Part shown: piece after piece, positions 24,306 through 36,348 of the stretch | Layout of the letters: every line of letters starts with the position of its first letter | Numbering within the stretch: the stretch's first letter is position 1 | DNA from: Hevea brasiliensis | Taxonomy: Eukaryota; Streptophyta; Magnoliopsida; Malpighiales; Euphorbiaceae | DNA length: 64,000 nucleotides | Direction of reading: 5' to 3' | NCBI RefSeq assembly: GCF_030052815.1 | Contig: NC_079493.1 | Location: 57,455,191-57,519,190 of the forward strand | Position numbers and translations under genes: made by a program | Notes under the pieces: model-generated | What the model was told of the DNA's origin: nothing | The model's database searches: none | What the model saw: the letters and a program-made list of their open reading frames with translations, nothing else

Positions 24306-24931
24306 CTTGTATATTATTTTTCTTTGAAATGAATGGAAATCTTTTTTGTTCAATTTCTTGATGAGATCGGCAAGCGTTCAAATTGTATGAGTACTTTAGT
24401 TGTTTGAACGTATGGGAATATTAAACTTGAAAGCAACCATTAACCCAAGTATAAGAGATTGGAAAAACATTACACGTAAGCATGAGATTGGACTAAGCCA
24501 TGACTAAACACTGGGTAAAACTTTAGAACATTAAAATTAGAAAGACTTGACATTGATTTGAATTCTTAAGATCAGGATGGTCATTAGACCGTATAGAAAC
24601 CTTAACTTCATTTTAAGGAATATCTGGGGCATTTAAGTGAGAAGCCCAATCATAACATTAACCAAATGAAGTTCTGCAATATTTATACAGAGAGATCAGA
24701 GAATATCTGTAGGCAAGATTGGATGGTCCGAAGACCCAATATTGATTCAAACCCATCTGATAAGAGATCGGAAAACAATTAACTAAGTATGGGATCGGTT
24801 TATTCCATGGTCGAGCAATAGGTGAGTTCGGAAACATCATTTGTGATCGAAGGACATTGGCTGAGAGCGAATGATAAAGTCGATTTTAAAGTCCCTTGAC
24901 TTCGGAGGTCGGCCAAAATATAGTGTCGACA

Positions 24932-24949
24932 GCTCCCCCTCTTTACATA
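24932..24949 (-). other. Tat polypurine tract
   Basis: On the minus strand TATGTAAAGAGGGGGAGC followed by the LTR start TGTCGACAC. It defines the internal edge of the 3' LTR. Confidence 0.75.
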
Positions 24950-25035
24950 ATTTCTATTGAGGAGAATGAAATTCTCTCTTATAGGAATTATGTAAAGATT
25001 TAGACCCATATTTTTGGCGGTTGGAGTATGGAAAA

Positions 25036-25215
25036 TTAGAACGCTGAGAATCAAAATCAACTTGGATCTAGGAACTAGAGGTTGATAACTAGAAATTAAA
25101 ATCAACTTGGATCAAGGAACCAGAAGTTGATGACCGAAAATTAAAATGCTCGAAATTAAAATCAACTTGGATCAAGGAACCAGAGATTGATAACAGGAAT
25201 TAAAATGTAGAGAAT
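25036..25215. repeat. Three diverged ~55-60-bp direct repeats near the Tat PPT
   Basis: Each unit has aaaatcaacttggat, then c(t/a)aggaac(c/t)aga, then gttgat(a/g)ac. Units start near 25050, 25099 and 25159. Confidence 0.75.
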
Positions 25216-25359
25216 TAAAAAGGTTGACAAAGCAAGGCAAACCTGACATAAGAAGTTCCTCCGATCAAAGTGTACTTAACAAGGTTCCGAAGATAAATGA
25301 TTAATGGAGGACAAGCCCCAAGACTTGGCCTACAATTTCCTTCTCTTGCTCACTTCTCA

Positions 25360-25470
25360 GGACGCCCTTTCTGGTTTCCACCGCTTTCTTATTTGCAAAA
25401 AGTGCCCTTGCGGGTTTTCACTTTCTCACATTTCGCTAGGAGCGCTCTTTCGGGTTTTCACTCCTACATT
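25360..25470. repeat. GCGCCC...GGGTTTTCAC repeats, part 1
   Basis: Three units of the form gcgcyctttcgggttttcac with pyrimidine-rich spacers. The unit contains the inverted pair CCC...GGG. The array continues at 43186-43365 in the same Tat spacer. Confidence 0.7.
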
Positions 25471-25632
25471 TTTTTTTTTAGGCTACCATTGTTCATTTCC
25501 TGCAAATTTCATAGCAAAGTACATGAGGTTATCAATATTGAAATCCTGATCTTATGATAAAGTTTTAACAGATTAATAGCTCATAAATAAAGGTATATAA
25601 GAAAGATAAATTAGAGTGAAGGAATGACTTTA

Positions 25633-26663
25633 TGTAACACCCCTCACCCGTCTACAGTGTAGCCGAGCAAGACGTGCTACACGGCGTGCCGGAGCACCTG
25701 ATCTTATCTGATTTCATTATAGTTCTATATTTACCTGTTCAAAAACTTTATCTAAGGTTTAGGCTATTTTTACGTTTATCAAAATCTGACTAATTTGGAA
25801 AATTCAAAAATTTCAATGCTAATCCAGATCTTGGCGATAATTTGGACTACGATTCTTCCGAGCACAAAAACAATTTCAATATATACTCAAATTTACAACT
25901 CAAAATCAGTCTCAAAATTTTTCATACTCAATCTCAATCAGAATCATCATGATCAGATACTTAACTCATATATCAAAATTCTTACATTTTATTATTTTGC
26001 ATAATTTGCCAACTAATTACATAAATTTGTCAAGTACAGGATGTACAAATAATTTACATTATACTTAGAATGAACAAAATACATAACATGTATAAATATG
26101 AGCCCTATCTACATGCATTGCTGAGGAGGTGACAACCTTCAATTCTTCTGACACTTCTGCAGATCTAGACTCCAAAAATCTCAGTCGACAGTCTACTGGT
26201 TTTACCTTCAGTACCTGCGCGAGGAAGCAATTCCATCACGCTAAGCATTTCTGCTTAGTGGTGCAATAGTATAACAAGAAATAATATATATAATTAAAGA
26301 AAGAAATAAATCATAAATCGAATACTCAAGAATCAATTATTCTAGTATGGTATTTCTAGTATCAACAATCTTATATACTAGTTTGTTCCTCTTTGGAAGT
26401 GCTTAGTTTACAACTTTTCAATAATACTACCCAGTATACAAATTATTCTAACTGTATTGTATTTCAAGTCTCTACGATTCTGCAATTTATATTTTTGTTA
26501 TGTTGCTTTTGCCAATTTCTTTTACTCATTCATTCAATACTTAATTTAATTGTACTGAAATTTCATTATACTTAACTTAACTCAGCTTCCTGAATTGAAT
26601 AATGTTTTAAATGACTGCCCACATAGCCTATACACTGACCAGACTGGATAAATGGATATACTA
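25633..26663 (-). mobile_element. Chromovirus 3' LTR, terminal 1.03 kb
   Basis: Matches 38619-39652. It begins TGTAACACCCCTCACC at 25633 on the plus strand and breaks off after CTAGCACTG where the nested element starts. The patch 25828-25878 differs from its partner only at CAG/CTG triplets. Confidence 0.88.
26217..26258 (-). other. LTR double-hairpin module, copy 3
   Basis: On the minus strand stem 1 is CTAAGCA/TGCTTAG (26258-26241). Stem 2 (26241-26217) pairs GCGCGAGGAA with TTCCATCACGC with a bulge and one changed base relative to copy 5. Confidence 0.72.
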
Positions 26664-26664
26664 G

Positions 26665-27233
26665 CACTGCCTTGGGAATCACAGAATTTAGCAAGCTAGT
26701 GGAAGCTGCAATAAGAGTTGAAAAAGTGAGAATCAGTGAGCAGACCAGAAGGGAGAGACAACAGAAGAGGGGACCCGGTCAGTCTAGCTCAGCTCCTGCA
26801 TTTGGAAAGAAGTTCAAGGGTCCACCTGCACAGAGTTCAGCTCAGCCACATGGTCGTGGTCGGTCTCGGGGCCAGTGCCATAGTTCACCCCTAGGAGAGG
26901 TCGGTCCACACCATCGGTGGGCGCTCTCGAGGATGGGGTTCAGGACCAGCCCAACATCTTACGCATATCCACCGCCTTAAATGGCACAAGGGGGAGTGTT
27001 GAGAGTAATCAGTGCTGCTTGAGATGTGGGTCGACAGAGCATCAGCTGAGAAATTGTCCACGCAGAACCACTACAACTGCTCCAACACAAGCAGACAGAC
27101 CTGCTCCTGCACCACAGAGAGGTAGAAAATCTGTAAATCGAGGCATTGGACAATCACGAGGCCTGCATCGAGCGGCGGAGAGGCTGACAGCACCACCAGA
27201 AGAAATTATGCTCTGAGAGCTCAGGAGGAGCAA
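26665..27233 (+). pseudogene. Chromovirus gag, C-terminal part
   Basis: Starts inside gag: EFSKLVEAAIRVEK is the conserved end of the capsid domain, followed by a Gln/Arg/Gly-rich linker. A frame change near 26920 leads to the zinc knuckle CLRCGSTEHQLRNC (C-X2-C-X4-H-X4-C, 27022-27060) and a basic Pro/Ala-rich tail. It is cut at its 5' end by the element junction at 26664. Confidence 0.85.
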
Positions 27234-29279
27234 GATGCCCCGGACGTCATAAGGGGTACGTTCTCCCTATACAATACTCATGTGCATGCATTGTTGGATC
27301 CAGGATCCACTCATTCCTACATTTGCATCAAACTCCCCGTAGAAAGGGGATACTAGTAGGGAGAGTGACCAAGACATTCGGTCACTAATCCATTGGGCCA
27401 CGATGTAGTGGTGAATATAGTATACAAGGGTTGCCCGTTAATGATTCAAGGTTATGAATTCTCTGCAGACCTATTTGAGTTAACCTTCCATGAGTTTGAC
27501 GTGATTTTGGGAATGTACTGGTTGTCACGTCATCAGGCAATATTTGATTGCAAATTGAAGAGAATTTCTCTAAAAACTTGAGAGGGTAATGAGATCACGG
27601 TTGTGGGGAAAGGATGATTTCTTGTCCAATGTCATCTCACCACGATTGCAAGAAGAATGATGAGAAAAGGTCGTGAAGCCTACCTAGCACATGTGGTGGA
27701 TACTAGGCGTGCTAAGCCAAACCCGAGTGACATACCCACAGTGAGAGACTTCCCGGTATTTCTGAAGAGTTGCCCAGTTTGCCACCGAGAAAGGAAGTTG
27801 AATTTGCTATTGAGACAACTGCCGATGCAGACCCATTTCCATTGCTCCTTATAGGATGGCACCCATGAATTGAGAGAGTTGAAAACTCGGTTGCAAGAGT
27901 TACTTGATAAGGGGTTCATACGCCCGATGTGTCACCATGGGGAGCTCCGGTCTTTGTTTGTGAAAAGAAGGATGGGACTTTGAGGCTATGCATCGATTAC
28001 CGTGATTGAATAAAGTGACTTTGAAGAAACGATATCCGTTGCCTAGAATTGATGATTTGTTTGATCGGTTGAAGGAGCAGAGTATTTTCTAAGATTGATC
28101 TCGGATCGTGGTATCATCGATTGAGGGTGAAGGATGTAGATGTGCCCAAGATCGCATTCAGACCCGGTATGGGCATTATGAGTTCTGGTGATGCCCTTTG
28201 GCCTAACAAATGCACCAATGCATTCATGGACCTTATGAACCGTATCTTCCATCCATACCGGATTGGTTCGTAGTGATTTTTATTGATGATATTCGTGTAC
28301 TCCAAGACCGGGGAAGAACATGATGAACATTTGAGGATTGTTCGCAAACCTGCGGGAAAAAAGTCGTATGCTAAGTTGTCCAAGTGTGACTTTTGGTGAA
28401 TGAGATTGCATTCCTTGGACACATAGTGTCGGTGATGGGATTAGGTGGATCCCAAGAAAATAGAAGCGATGATGGAATGGAAGCCTCCTAGAAATACAAG
28501 AGGTCGAAGCTTCTTGGGGCTAGTGGGTATTACAGAAGATTTGTGAAGGATTTTCCTAATAGCCGCTCCAATGACCAAGTTGTTACATAAGAATGTCGAT
28601 TTGACCGAATGACAAGTGTCGCACCAGTTTGAGAAGTTGAAGGCTATGTTGACAGAGGCACCCGTATTAACACAACCGGTGTCGGAAAGGACTTCGTGGT
28701 CTACGGTGATGCCTCTCATAATGGGTTAGGGTGTGTATTGATGCAAGAGGGGAAGGTGGTCGCCTATGCTTCCAGCGATTAAGGCCACATGAGCAGAACT
28801 ACCCTACCCATGATCTAGAGCTTGCGGCAATTATCTTCGCATGAAGATATGGAGGCATTACTTGTATGGTGAAAAGTGCTACATTTACACGCACCACAAG
28901 AGTCTAAAATATTTGCCAACTCGGAGGAGCTCAACCTTAGACAGAGGCGATGGATTGAGTTCTGAAGGATTATGACTGTAATTGACTACCATCACGGGAA
29001 GGCAAATGTAGTTCTTGATGCTTTGAGCGAACGTCCATCACGACTTTGAGATCATTGAATGCCGTCTAACTTTGATTCGAGATGGAGCTATTTTGGTGAG
29101 TTGCAAGTGAGGCCAAACTCTGCTCTGGCCAGATTTTGGATGGGCAAATGGCGGATGGAAAATTAACGGCCATTATGTGCAAAATCCCGGAAGGAAAAGC
29201 AATCGATTATGAGGTGAAGGTAAATGGGTGTCTCAGATTACAAAGGAAGACTGTGTACCGGATGATGGGGAATTGAAGG
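27234..29279 (+). pseudogene. Chromovirus protease, RT and RNase H
   Basis: The protease motif reads LLDPGSTHSYI near 27293-27325, with Pro in place of Thr/Ser after the catalytic Asp. The RT start (ELRELKT region near 27870), [10 protein letters not shown] near 27975, YPLPRIDDLFD near 28040, RYGHYEFW near 28165 and FIDDI near 28279 are present in shifting frames. RNase H shows FVVYGDASHNGLGCVL near 28693-28740. Many CAG/CTG codons expected from the family read CGA, CGG or TCG, giving most of the frame breaks. The following part to 29279 is the RNase H-integrase linker. Confidence 0.85.
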
Positions 29280-30641
29280 TCAATATTCTAAAAGAGGCAC
29301 ACACTAGTGTATATGCTATGCACCGTGAAGTACAAAGATGTATCATGATCCAAGCTTGATATTGGTGGCACAGTATGAAGAAAGACATAGTGACTATGTG
29401 ACTAAATGCTTGACATGTCGCAAGTCAAGCGAACATCAAGTTCCATCGGGTTTCCTACAGCCTATACGCATACCTGAATGGAAGTGGGATCGGGTCACCA
29501 TGGATTTTGTAAGTGGTCTACCTCTCACCCGGAAGAAACATGATGCAGCATGGGTAATAGTGGATAGATTGACTAAGTCAAGACACTTTACGCCGATTAG
29601 GGTGACTACTCACCGAGAAGTTAGCGATTGTATATCAGTGAGATAGTTATACTGCATGGAATTCCACTTTCCATCATATCTGATCGAGACCCAAGGTTTA
29701 CATCGAGATTTTGGAAGAAGTTGCATGAATCCTTGGGTACACAACTCCACTTCAGCACAGCTTTCCATCCTCAGACGGATGGGCAATCAGAAAGAGTAAT
29801 CCAGGTAAACAATTGAAACCAATGAAATTGATACAAATATTGAATTGAAATGATAACAATAACATGAAATATATGTCAGGTCCTTGAGGATATGCTGAGG
29901 AGTTGTGTCATTGAGTTTGAGGGAAGTTGGGATAGAAACCTCCCACTGGCAGAATTTGCATACAACAATAGCTACCAAGCTAGCATTCAAATGGCCCCAT
30001 ATGAAGCACTGTATGGGAGAAAATGTAGAACTCCAGTGTGCTGGACTGAATTGGGTGAAGACAAACTGGTAGGGTCAGACCTGGTGAAACAGACTGAGGA
30101 GAAAGTGAAACTAATTAAAGCCAATCTCAAGGTTGCCTCAGACAGACAGAAATCCTATGCCGACTTGAAGAGAAAAGAAATAGAATATGTGGTTGGCGAC
30201 AAAGTGTTCCTCAAGGTGTCACCATGGAAGAAAGTGTTGAGGTTTGGAAGAAAAGGTAAGTTGAGCCCTAGGTTCATTGGCCCATATGAAGTCATTGAAC
30301 GTGTGGGTCCAGTGGCCTATAGGCTAGCTTTACCACCAGAGCTGGATAAGATCCACAATGTGTTCCACGTGTCCATGCTCAGAAGATACCGCTCAAATCC
30401 TTCGCGTGTCATCTCCAGAGAAGAAATTGAAATACAACTGGATTTGACATATGAAGAAGAACCTCTACGGATCCTAGCTCGGGAAGTAAAAGAATTGAGG
30501 AACAAGCAGATTCCATTGGTGAAAGTGCTTTGGAGGCACCACAACACCGAGGAGGCAACTTGGGAAAGTGAAGAGACGATGAGGCAACAGTTCCCTCAAC
30601 TGTTTGTATCAGGTAAATTTCGAGGACGAAATTTAAATTAG
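29280..30641 (+). pseudogene. Chromovirus integrase and chromodomain
   Basis: Remnant zinc-binding region (29280-29440), then the DDE core: MDFVSGLP near 29502 (first Asp), [12 protein letters not shown] near 29672 (second Asp) and [10 protein letters not shown] ending at 29804 (Glu). A 75-bp GT-AG interruption follows. From 29880 an open 249-codon stretch continues with LEDMLRSC, GPYEVIERVGPVAYRL (integrase C-terminal) and WRHHNTEEATWESEE, a chromodomain near 30528-30575. The tail overlaps the polypurine tract. One frameshift near 29628 separates the zinc/core segments. Confidence 0.9.
29805..29879 (+). other. Putative 75-nt intron in chromovirus integrase
   Basis: Begins GTAAAC, is AT-rich and ends TGTCAG. 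Removal joins ...ERVIQ to VLEDML in frame, while retention gives a stop after two residues. The minus-strand chromovirus has an unrelated-looking insert at the same codon position (37103-37181). Confidence 0.65.
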
Positions 30642-30652
30642 AGGGGAAGAGT
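30638..30652 (+). other. Chromovirus polypurine tract (plus element)
   Basis: TTAGAGGGGAAGAGT directly before the LTR start TGTAACACCC. The reverse complement of the same tract is at 36333-36348. Confidence 0.85.
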
Positions 30653-33600
30653 TGTAACACCCTCCCGGTAACCACTCCGTACATCCTACTGTTCCGGTGA
30701 CCAGTGTCGGTCCGGACAGCTAGAACGTCCGGAAAAATATTTAAACTAAAGTCAGGAACCATAATTAACTCAAATATTAATAAGAAAAATTTAGTAAAAA
30801 TTTTAGAAATAAAATACAACCAAGTTAAACGAGCCGGTGCCCTAGCGATGGGTAACCAGAGGGAAGTTGCGGTTCTCGCAACGAGGAGCCCTAGACCCGG
30901 GGGAAAAATTATAAAATAATTTTTAGGACTCCAGAGAAGGGTTATTGAGGTTCCCATGGCATTAGAATGCCAATAAAATACCTAGAAAAATTTTTCAATC
31001 GGTACAGACAATTTTGACCCATTCAGCCAAACGGAGGGCATTTTGGTCATTTCGCCTTCAGAGGTGATTTTTGGCCGACTTGTCCAGTTGAGTAAATAAT
31101 TAATATGACATAAAATATGAAGAAACATTACTAAAAATGAAATTGGAAATGAGTAGTGAAAGAAAAGAAAAGAAAATGCAAAATAATGCAAATAATGACA
31201 TAGTATGATGTCATTTAAAATTACCAACCAATCACCATTAAGCAACTATTTGACTAACAAATAAAAGAGGTTAAAAGAAGACCAAAATAACAAAAAATTC
31301 AGCAGCCATCCCTCCTTTCCCATTGCAGCCGAAATCCCTTCACCATGCTCCTCCATTTTTGGTTCTTGAAAGCTTCAAATTTCCATGCTTCCTCACCCTA
31401 AAACCCATAAGTCCCTTCATCAAAAATTAATCCCACACCTAGACAAATCTTTTGGTAGCCAAGAAAAGGAAGAAAAGTGAAGTTTTGAGTTGGGAAAAAT
31501 CTTCCCTATTCAAGGTTAGTGCACATATATACTTAAATCTCCTTTATTCCATGTTAAAGCCTTAAAGTGAGCAAGAATTTGTCACTTAAATGAATGAAAT
31601 TTATGCTTATGCATGCCTTGAATTTCGGCAGCCCTAAGGAAGGAATAATAAGGGAGTGTTTTGATGGTTTTAATGGACTTAGCATGAATTGGAGATTATG
31701 TTTAAGCTATATATCTACATAGATGTTGAACTAGTGTGCTAATTGAGGTTTATGGGTAAATTGCATTGGACATTAGGGTTTTGAGGAATGAAAAATTAAC
31801 TTGGCTTTTCAAACTGTTAAAGAACACTCTAATGGTCAATAAGTGACCATTTGAGGTATGTTGACCACAATTTGGACTGAAAAATGGTATGGCAAAGTCA
31901 AGGTGTGAGCTGCCCTAGGACAGCAGCAAATGGACTGAAATTTCAGTCCAATTACACAGCCATAACTTTGGCTGTGTTAGTCCAATTGGTGTTGGGCCAA
32001 TTGGACATGAAACTAGGCTTATAATGGCACATTTTTGCTGAAGAAACCATGCCCAAAAGACCAAAGCAAGAGGACCAAAACTTGGCCCCAATCCGGATAC
32101 CCTGAAACTGATTCTGCAGAATTGACCAAATGAACAGTAACTGTTCATTTGGCCATAACTCACTGTAGATTTGGTCAATTGACCTGAAATTTTTACAGAA
32201 ACAAGTTAAGACATAGACAAACAACTTTCATGAAGGAACCTACCCCAAATTATGGCCAGAACCTAACCCAAATGGCAGTGGCAGTCACTATTTATGTTAC
32301 TGTAGATATGGTAATTTCTACAGAATGGTAATCCGGCCAGCTGTGGTTTGTGGACCATATCTGGAGCTACAAAACTCCAAATGGAGTGATTCAAAAAATA
32401 AAATTCAACTAGACAAAATAAGGAACAACTTTCATGTTTTACATTTCTTCAAATTCCCACAGCAACAGTGTCCAATGGAACAGTGAAGTTGACTCATAAA
32501 AACTGAAAATTCTGCTTGTGTTGGTTTAAACTTTGAAATGGTATAAATGCTTAATGCCAACAAGTTTGGAATGCCAAATGTGGTATGTTGGGAGTGCCAA
32601 AGTCAATGTACATATTTTTATTCTAAAAGTCAACATTTTTGTTGACCAATAAGATGAATAGTGACACTAAAAATTTGAAATTCACAAATTGAAGAATTTA
32701 AAAGTTTCAAATGCCCTAGTATACCTAACAAGATTGGTTTGGATAGTTTGGCATGCCAATAGGGTTCAGTTAGCAGTACTGCACATGGCAATATGCCATT
32801 CTGTGATTTCATGGCTTGTAGCCATTCTGACTTTGTATTGAGACTTGGCCTTGTGCCTGATATTATTTACAGCTTGTTAGCTGTTCTGTTGCACACCGGG
32901 AGATGCATATGTGACCGATGGTGTGACGGCCCGAGGTTCTAGGTACCCAGTGCCTGCTATATCCGTTCCAATCGTCTAGTGTAGGTTTACTTGGGGCAAC
33001 CAAATGAATAAAAGTGAACAACGTTAACGAAATAATGGTTATACCAATACCAAACAAAGAAAGCATACACATTCTATACACATTCATTTTCTTGCTATTT
33101 TCTTCTATTATATTATTGCACCACTAAGCATTATTGCTTAGCGCGTTGCTTTTGCCACGCGTAGGTACTGGAGATCCCGATCGTGAGCCCAGTAGACCAC
33201 AGACTGGGTGAGTCCATCCTGCAGTTCTGCACAGTGTCCGTGTCACCTCGTCACCTGCAGTGCATTGGTAGGACACTAGATGTCATTTTGTCATTTTGTA
33301 ATTAAATTTTTATTTTCTCATATGTATTTGGGATTTATATAATGTATTTTGAGGTTCATGTAAATAATAAAGATTTATGGTTATGTATGGAAGTAATTTG
33401 AGTATTTAATTGTTGTTTATATATGAGAACCCTGAGAAAGGGATGTTTGAGAAATGAAAAGGTTATTGACACCTGAAATTGAAAAATTGTTGAGATCTTG
33501 ATATTGAGTTTTGTGATGATATTGGAGTTGGGAATGAATGAATTTGTTTATTGGAAGTGTTTTTAACAGGTTCCAAAGAACTGTTTTCTCCATTTTTAGC

Positions 33601-33798
33601 CGGTACTCCGCCGGATTTTCTATAAAATTTTCGGAAGCTCAAATAAATAAAAATTTTGCTAAATAGCTTAAATAAAGTATATTTCATAAATTATATGCAA
33701 AAGCATGATATAAATTAATTAAGGTATATTAGAGTGTGCCGGTACACCATGTGGCATTACTTACTCGGGTATACTGTACATGGGTAAGGGGTGTCACA
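30653..33798 (+). mobile_element. Chromovirus 3' LTR, 3.15 kb
   Basis: TGTAACACCC...GGTGTCACA. It is about 90% similar over the inspected ends to the solo LTR at 45088-48226, which lies in inverted orientation. It contains degenerate ~200-bp repeats (around 32030-32440) and the double-hairpin module at 33124-33161. No gene is seen. Confidence 0.9.
33124..33161 (+). other. LTR double-hairpin module, copy 4
   Basis: Stem 1 CTAAGCA/TGCTTAG (33124-33141). Stem 2 CGCGTTGC/GCCACGCG with a TTTT loop and one mismatch (33142-33161). Flanks are GCACCA and TAGGTAC. Confidence 0.78.
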
Positions 33799-36332
33799 TT
33801 TAGCACTCTATGTGAGTCAATTCTAATGTTACCAATATGTCACATTTTATAGCCCTTTAGTGTTGGTATATGCTACCAATTTCATTTCCAAGTGTATTGC
33901 ATTTTATTGCAATTTATGGGATTTCGGTGTACTATTTTGACCTAGCTAGACGACCTAGTTCCCTCGGTTTACGGGTTTTGGTCCAAACTACAAACTTGTA
34001 GGTCTATGTCTTATGGAACGCGGGGCAAAATTTCAGGCCATTGTGAGTTATGTAGACCAAATTATGGTCATTTTACTATTGCTGGTCAAAATGTATCAAA
34101 ATTGGTCACTTTAGGTCATTTTAGGTTCGGCCAGTTTTTGGACCCGAACTTGTGCAAGCTTTCTGACTTGCTTATGGTCATTTCTGGGCTTGGGTGTCTT
34201 CATAAGACTTGTAGATATAGGTCTTAACTATTCATGGTCAAAATTTCAGGTCAATTGGACCTGTTTTGAGTGAGTTATGGGCTAAATACTAACTGCTGCC
34301 CAAATGGTCAGTTTTCAGGCCTTAAATGCACTAATCCGGATTTGGTCACTTTTTAAGGTCAGTTTCTAGGAAGAATTTTGGCTACCTTTCTGCATGAAAG
34401 TTGGCCTATTTGGTGTCTAGTTTCACCCCCCAATGGCCTCATACCAATTGGGCTCACAGTTTGGCACTTATGGCCTAATTTAAGTACTGCCTTCAATACA
34501 CAACCTGCACAAAGTTCATACACTCCCAATTTAATGTTCCTTCTCCTCCTCATTACTACAATATTTAATCAACAACACTTCCATACATATTTTGTACACA
34601 TTTCCAGCAACAATTCTGGGTAGAATACTCTAGTGCACAAGGCACACAATACACCATTAAACTTCAACATTTACATCCACCCAAATTCAATGTGCATCAA
34701 CACTTATGTTACACACAAACACTTCCATTTTAACTATACATACCGCCCACAATTTAACACCATTACATTTCATTAATAAACTACATATTCACACACACAA
34801 ATTCATGATTTAATAGGCTGCCAATTTCAAGCTCAAATGTCCAAGTCTTCAAAATTTTATTCAAAACCCACTTTCACATTGTCAACCTCACATGTACTCT
34901 TATAATTAAATTCTAACACTTATAATCACATAAATTGAGCATCATTAATCAATAATAATATGCATAAATTAACCATTTTCATGCTTCTCAAGGCTGCCCC
35001 AATTCAACAATTATCCAAGGTCTTCAACAATTCTTTCAAACTCCTAATTCAATCACTCAATCTCAACATATACATAAAGTTAATTAGCTAGGACCTCTAA
35101 TTACCTTAATCAATATCATTTCCCATCCAATACATGTAAAGATAATTCAAACCTCTTTAGGTTCCATGGCTGCCAAATTGAATCACCATTAAATATTCAT
35201 CCAATCCTTCTAATTTTTCAATAATTCAACTCATCTCAACCTTAGTACAAATTTTAATTAAGTGAGGTAAGGAAAACTAGCACTAACCTTTTATGGAGCT
35301 TGATCAAACTTCATCAAAAGCTGCCCTTTTTCCTCTCTATGCGTTGCCCATGATGTGTAGAACAATTTTAATAAAGAAACTTATAAGAAAAAATGGCTTG
35401 ATCATGGGTTGATGAAGCTTGCTTCATGGACATCCATGGATGAGCTTGGGAGAGAAAATCAAATTAGGCAATGGTGATGAAGGAGTGAAGAAGATGAAAT
35501 GGTTTAGTGGAAAATGCTGTCCACTTATGGTTTTATAACCCACTAAACATTTAAATAATAGTTAAAATAATTAAACTTTCATAATTCTAATTATAGCCCC
35601 ATATTTCTTTTAATTGCATTTCATTTATAATTTCATTTTTCATGGAATTTTTAAAATATAATACCACTTATTTTTCATGGACATTTAAGTCAAAAGTCAA
35701 CTCTAGGTGTCAATTGACCAAAATGCCCCTCTTCGGGTCAACTTCGGACTTTTTCGGTAACACCGATTTACTCCTTGGATTTCTTTAATTTTTATTTTTT
35801 GTTTATACTAACTTTCTAATTTTTCTTTGAAATTTTCTAATTGTAATATCATTTATTTTTAATGGAGATTGAGGTCAAAAGGCAACACTATGTGTCAAAT
35901 GACCAAAATACCCCACTTCGGGTTATATTCCCGATTTTTCGGTAACACCGATTTTTGTCTATTTCTCGATTTTTTTATTTTTCTTTGTACTAATCTATTA
36001 ATTTTTCTTTAATATTTTCAGTGTCAATTACATTTCAATAAACCTTTATTTATGTCTCAAAATTAAATTCAGAGGGTTCCCCATGGTCCTGCGGTCGGCA
36101 ACGGCCTTCCCAGTCTGATCACCCATCGCCGGTCTTGGCTCGTTTAACTTAGCATCATTTTCTCTCTTTCATTTTTGTTTGATTTTTCTTATATTTTCTT
36201 TTTATTTATTTCATCATTATATGTCTGTTCACTATCACCGAAGTGTAGTTCCAGACATCCTAACTTTCCTGGACTGTTATTTGACTACTGGAGCAATTAA
36301 ATGTACAGAACACGTACAGTGGGGATGTTACA
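33799..36332 (-). mobile_element. Chromovirus 3' LTR, proximal 2.5 kb (minus element)
   Basis: Collinear with 40467-42989. The plus-strand end GGGGATGTTACA at 36332 is the LTR start on the minus strand. It holds degenerate repeats and short ORFs that recur in the other LTR only because the LTR is duplicated. Confidence 0.88.
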
Positions 36333-36348
36333 ACTCTTCCCCTCTAAA
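36333..36348 (-). other. Chromovirus polypurine tract (minus element)
   Basis: Minus strand TTTAGAGGGGAAGAGT next to the LTR start TGTAACATCCCC. Confidence 0.85.

Larger units (their letters stand above)
5999..24931 (-). mobile_element. Tat 3' LTR, about 6.4 kb without nested insertions
   Basis: Collinear with 59260-64000: 5999-7950 matches 59260-61340, and 20521-23200 matches 61341-64000. The end at 24931 is set by a terminal GTCGACA followed on the plus strand by gctccccctcttta, which on the minus strand is a purine tract before TGTCGACA. Subtracting the nested block (7953-20525) leaves about 6,360 bp, very long for an LTR. On the minus strand U3 (24931 to about 20600) holds two oppositely oriented ORFs. 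The gag-pol TATA is at 20591-20598, and R/U5 holds the hairpin array. The intergenic part 24306-24931 shows no further gene. Confidence 0.8.
24950..25632 (-). other. Tat 3' untranslated spacer, distal part
   Basis: Non-coding stretch between pol and the polypurine tract. It holds three diverged direct repeats with the core aaaatcaacttggatc (25036-25215) and the first three GCGCCC-type repeats (25360-25470). It continues at 42995 after the chromovirus insertion. CTTTA at 25628-25632 is the TSD. Confidence 0.7.
26664..33798 (+). mobile_element. Chromovirus (Tekay-like), plus strand, 5'-truncated, nested in the 3' LTR above
   Basis: Carries the C-terminal part of gag, pol with a chromodomain, a polypurine tract and a 3.15-kb 3' LTR. 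No 5' LTR, primer site or N-terminal gag is present, and about 800 bp of the target LTR (equivalent to 39653-40466) is missing at the junction, so 5' truncation and target deletion probably happened together. There is no TSD for that reason. Confidence 0.85.
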
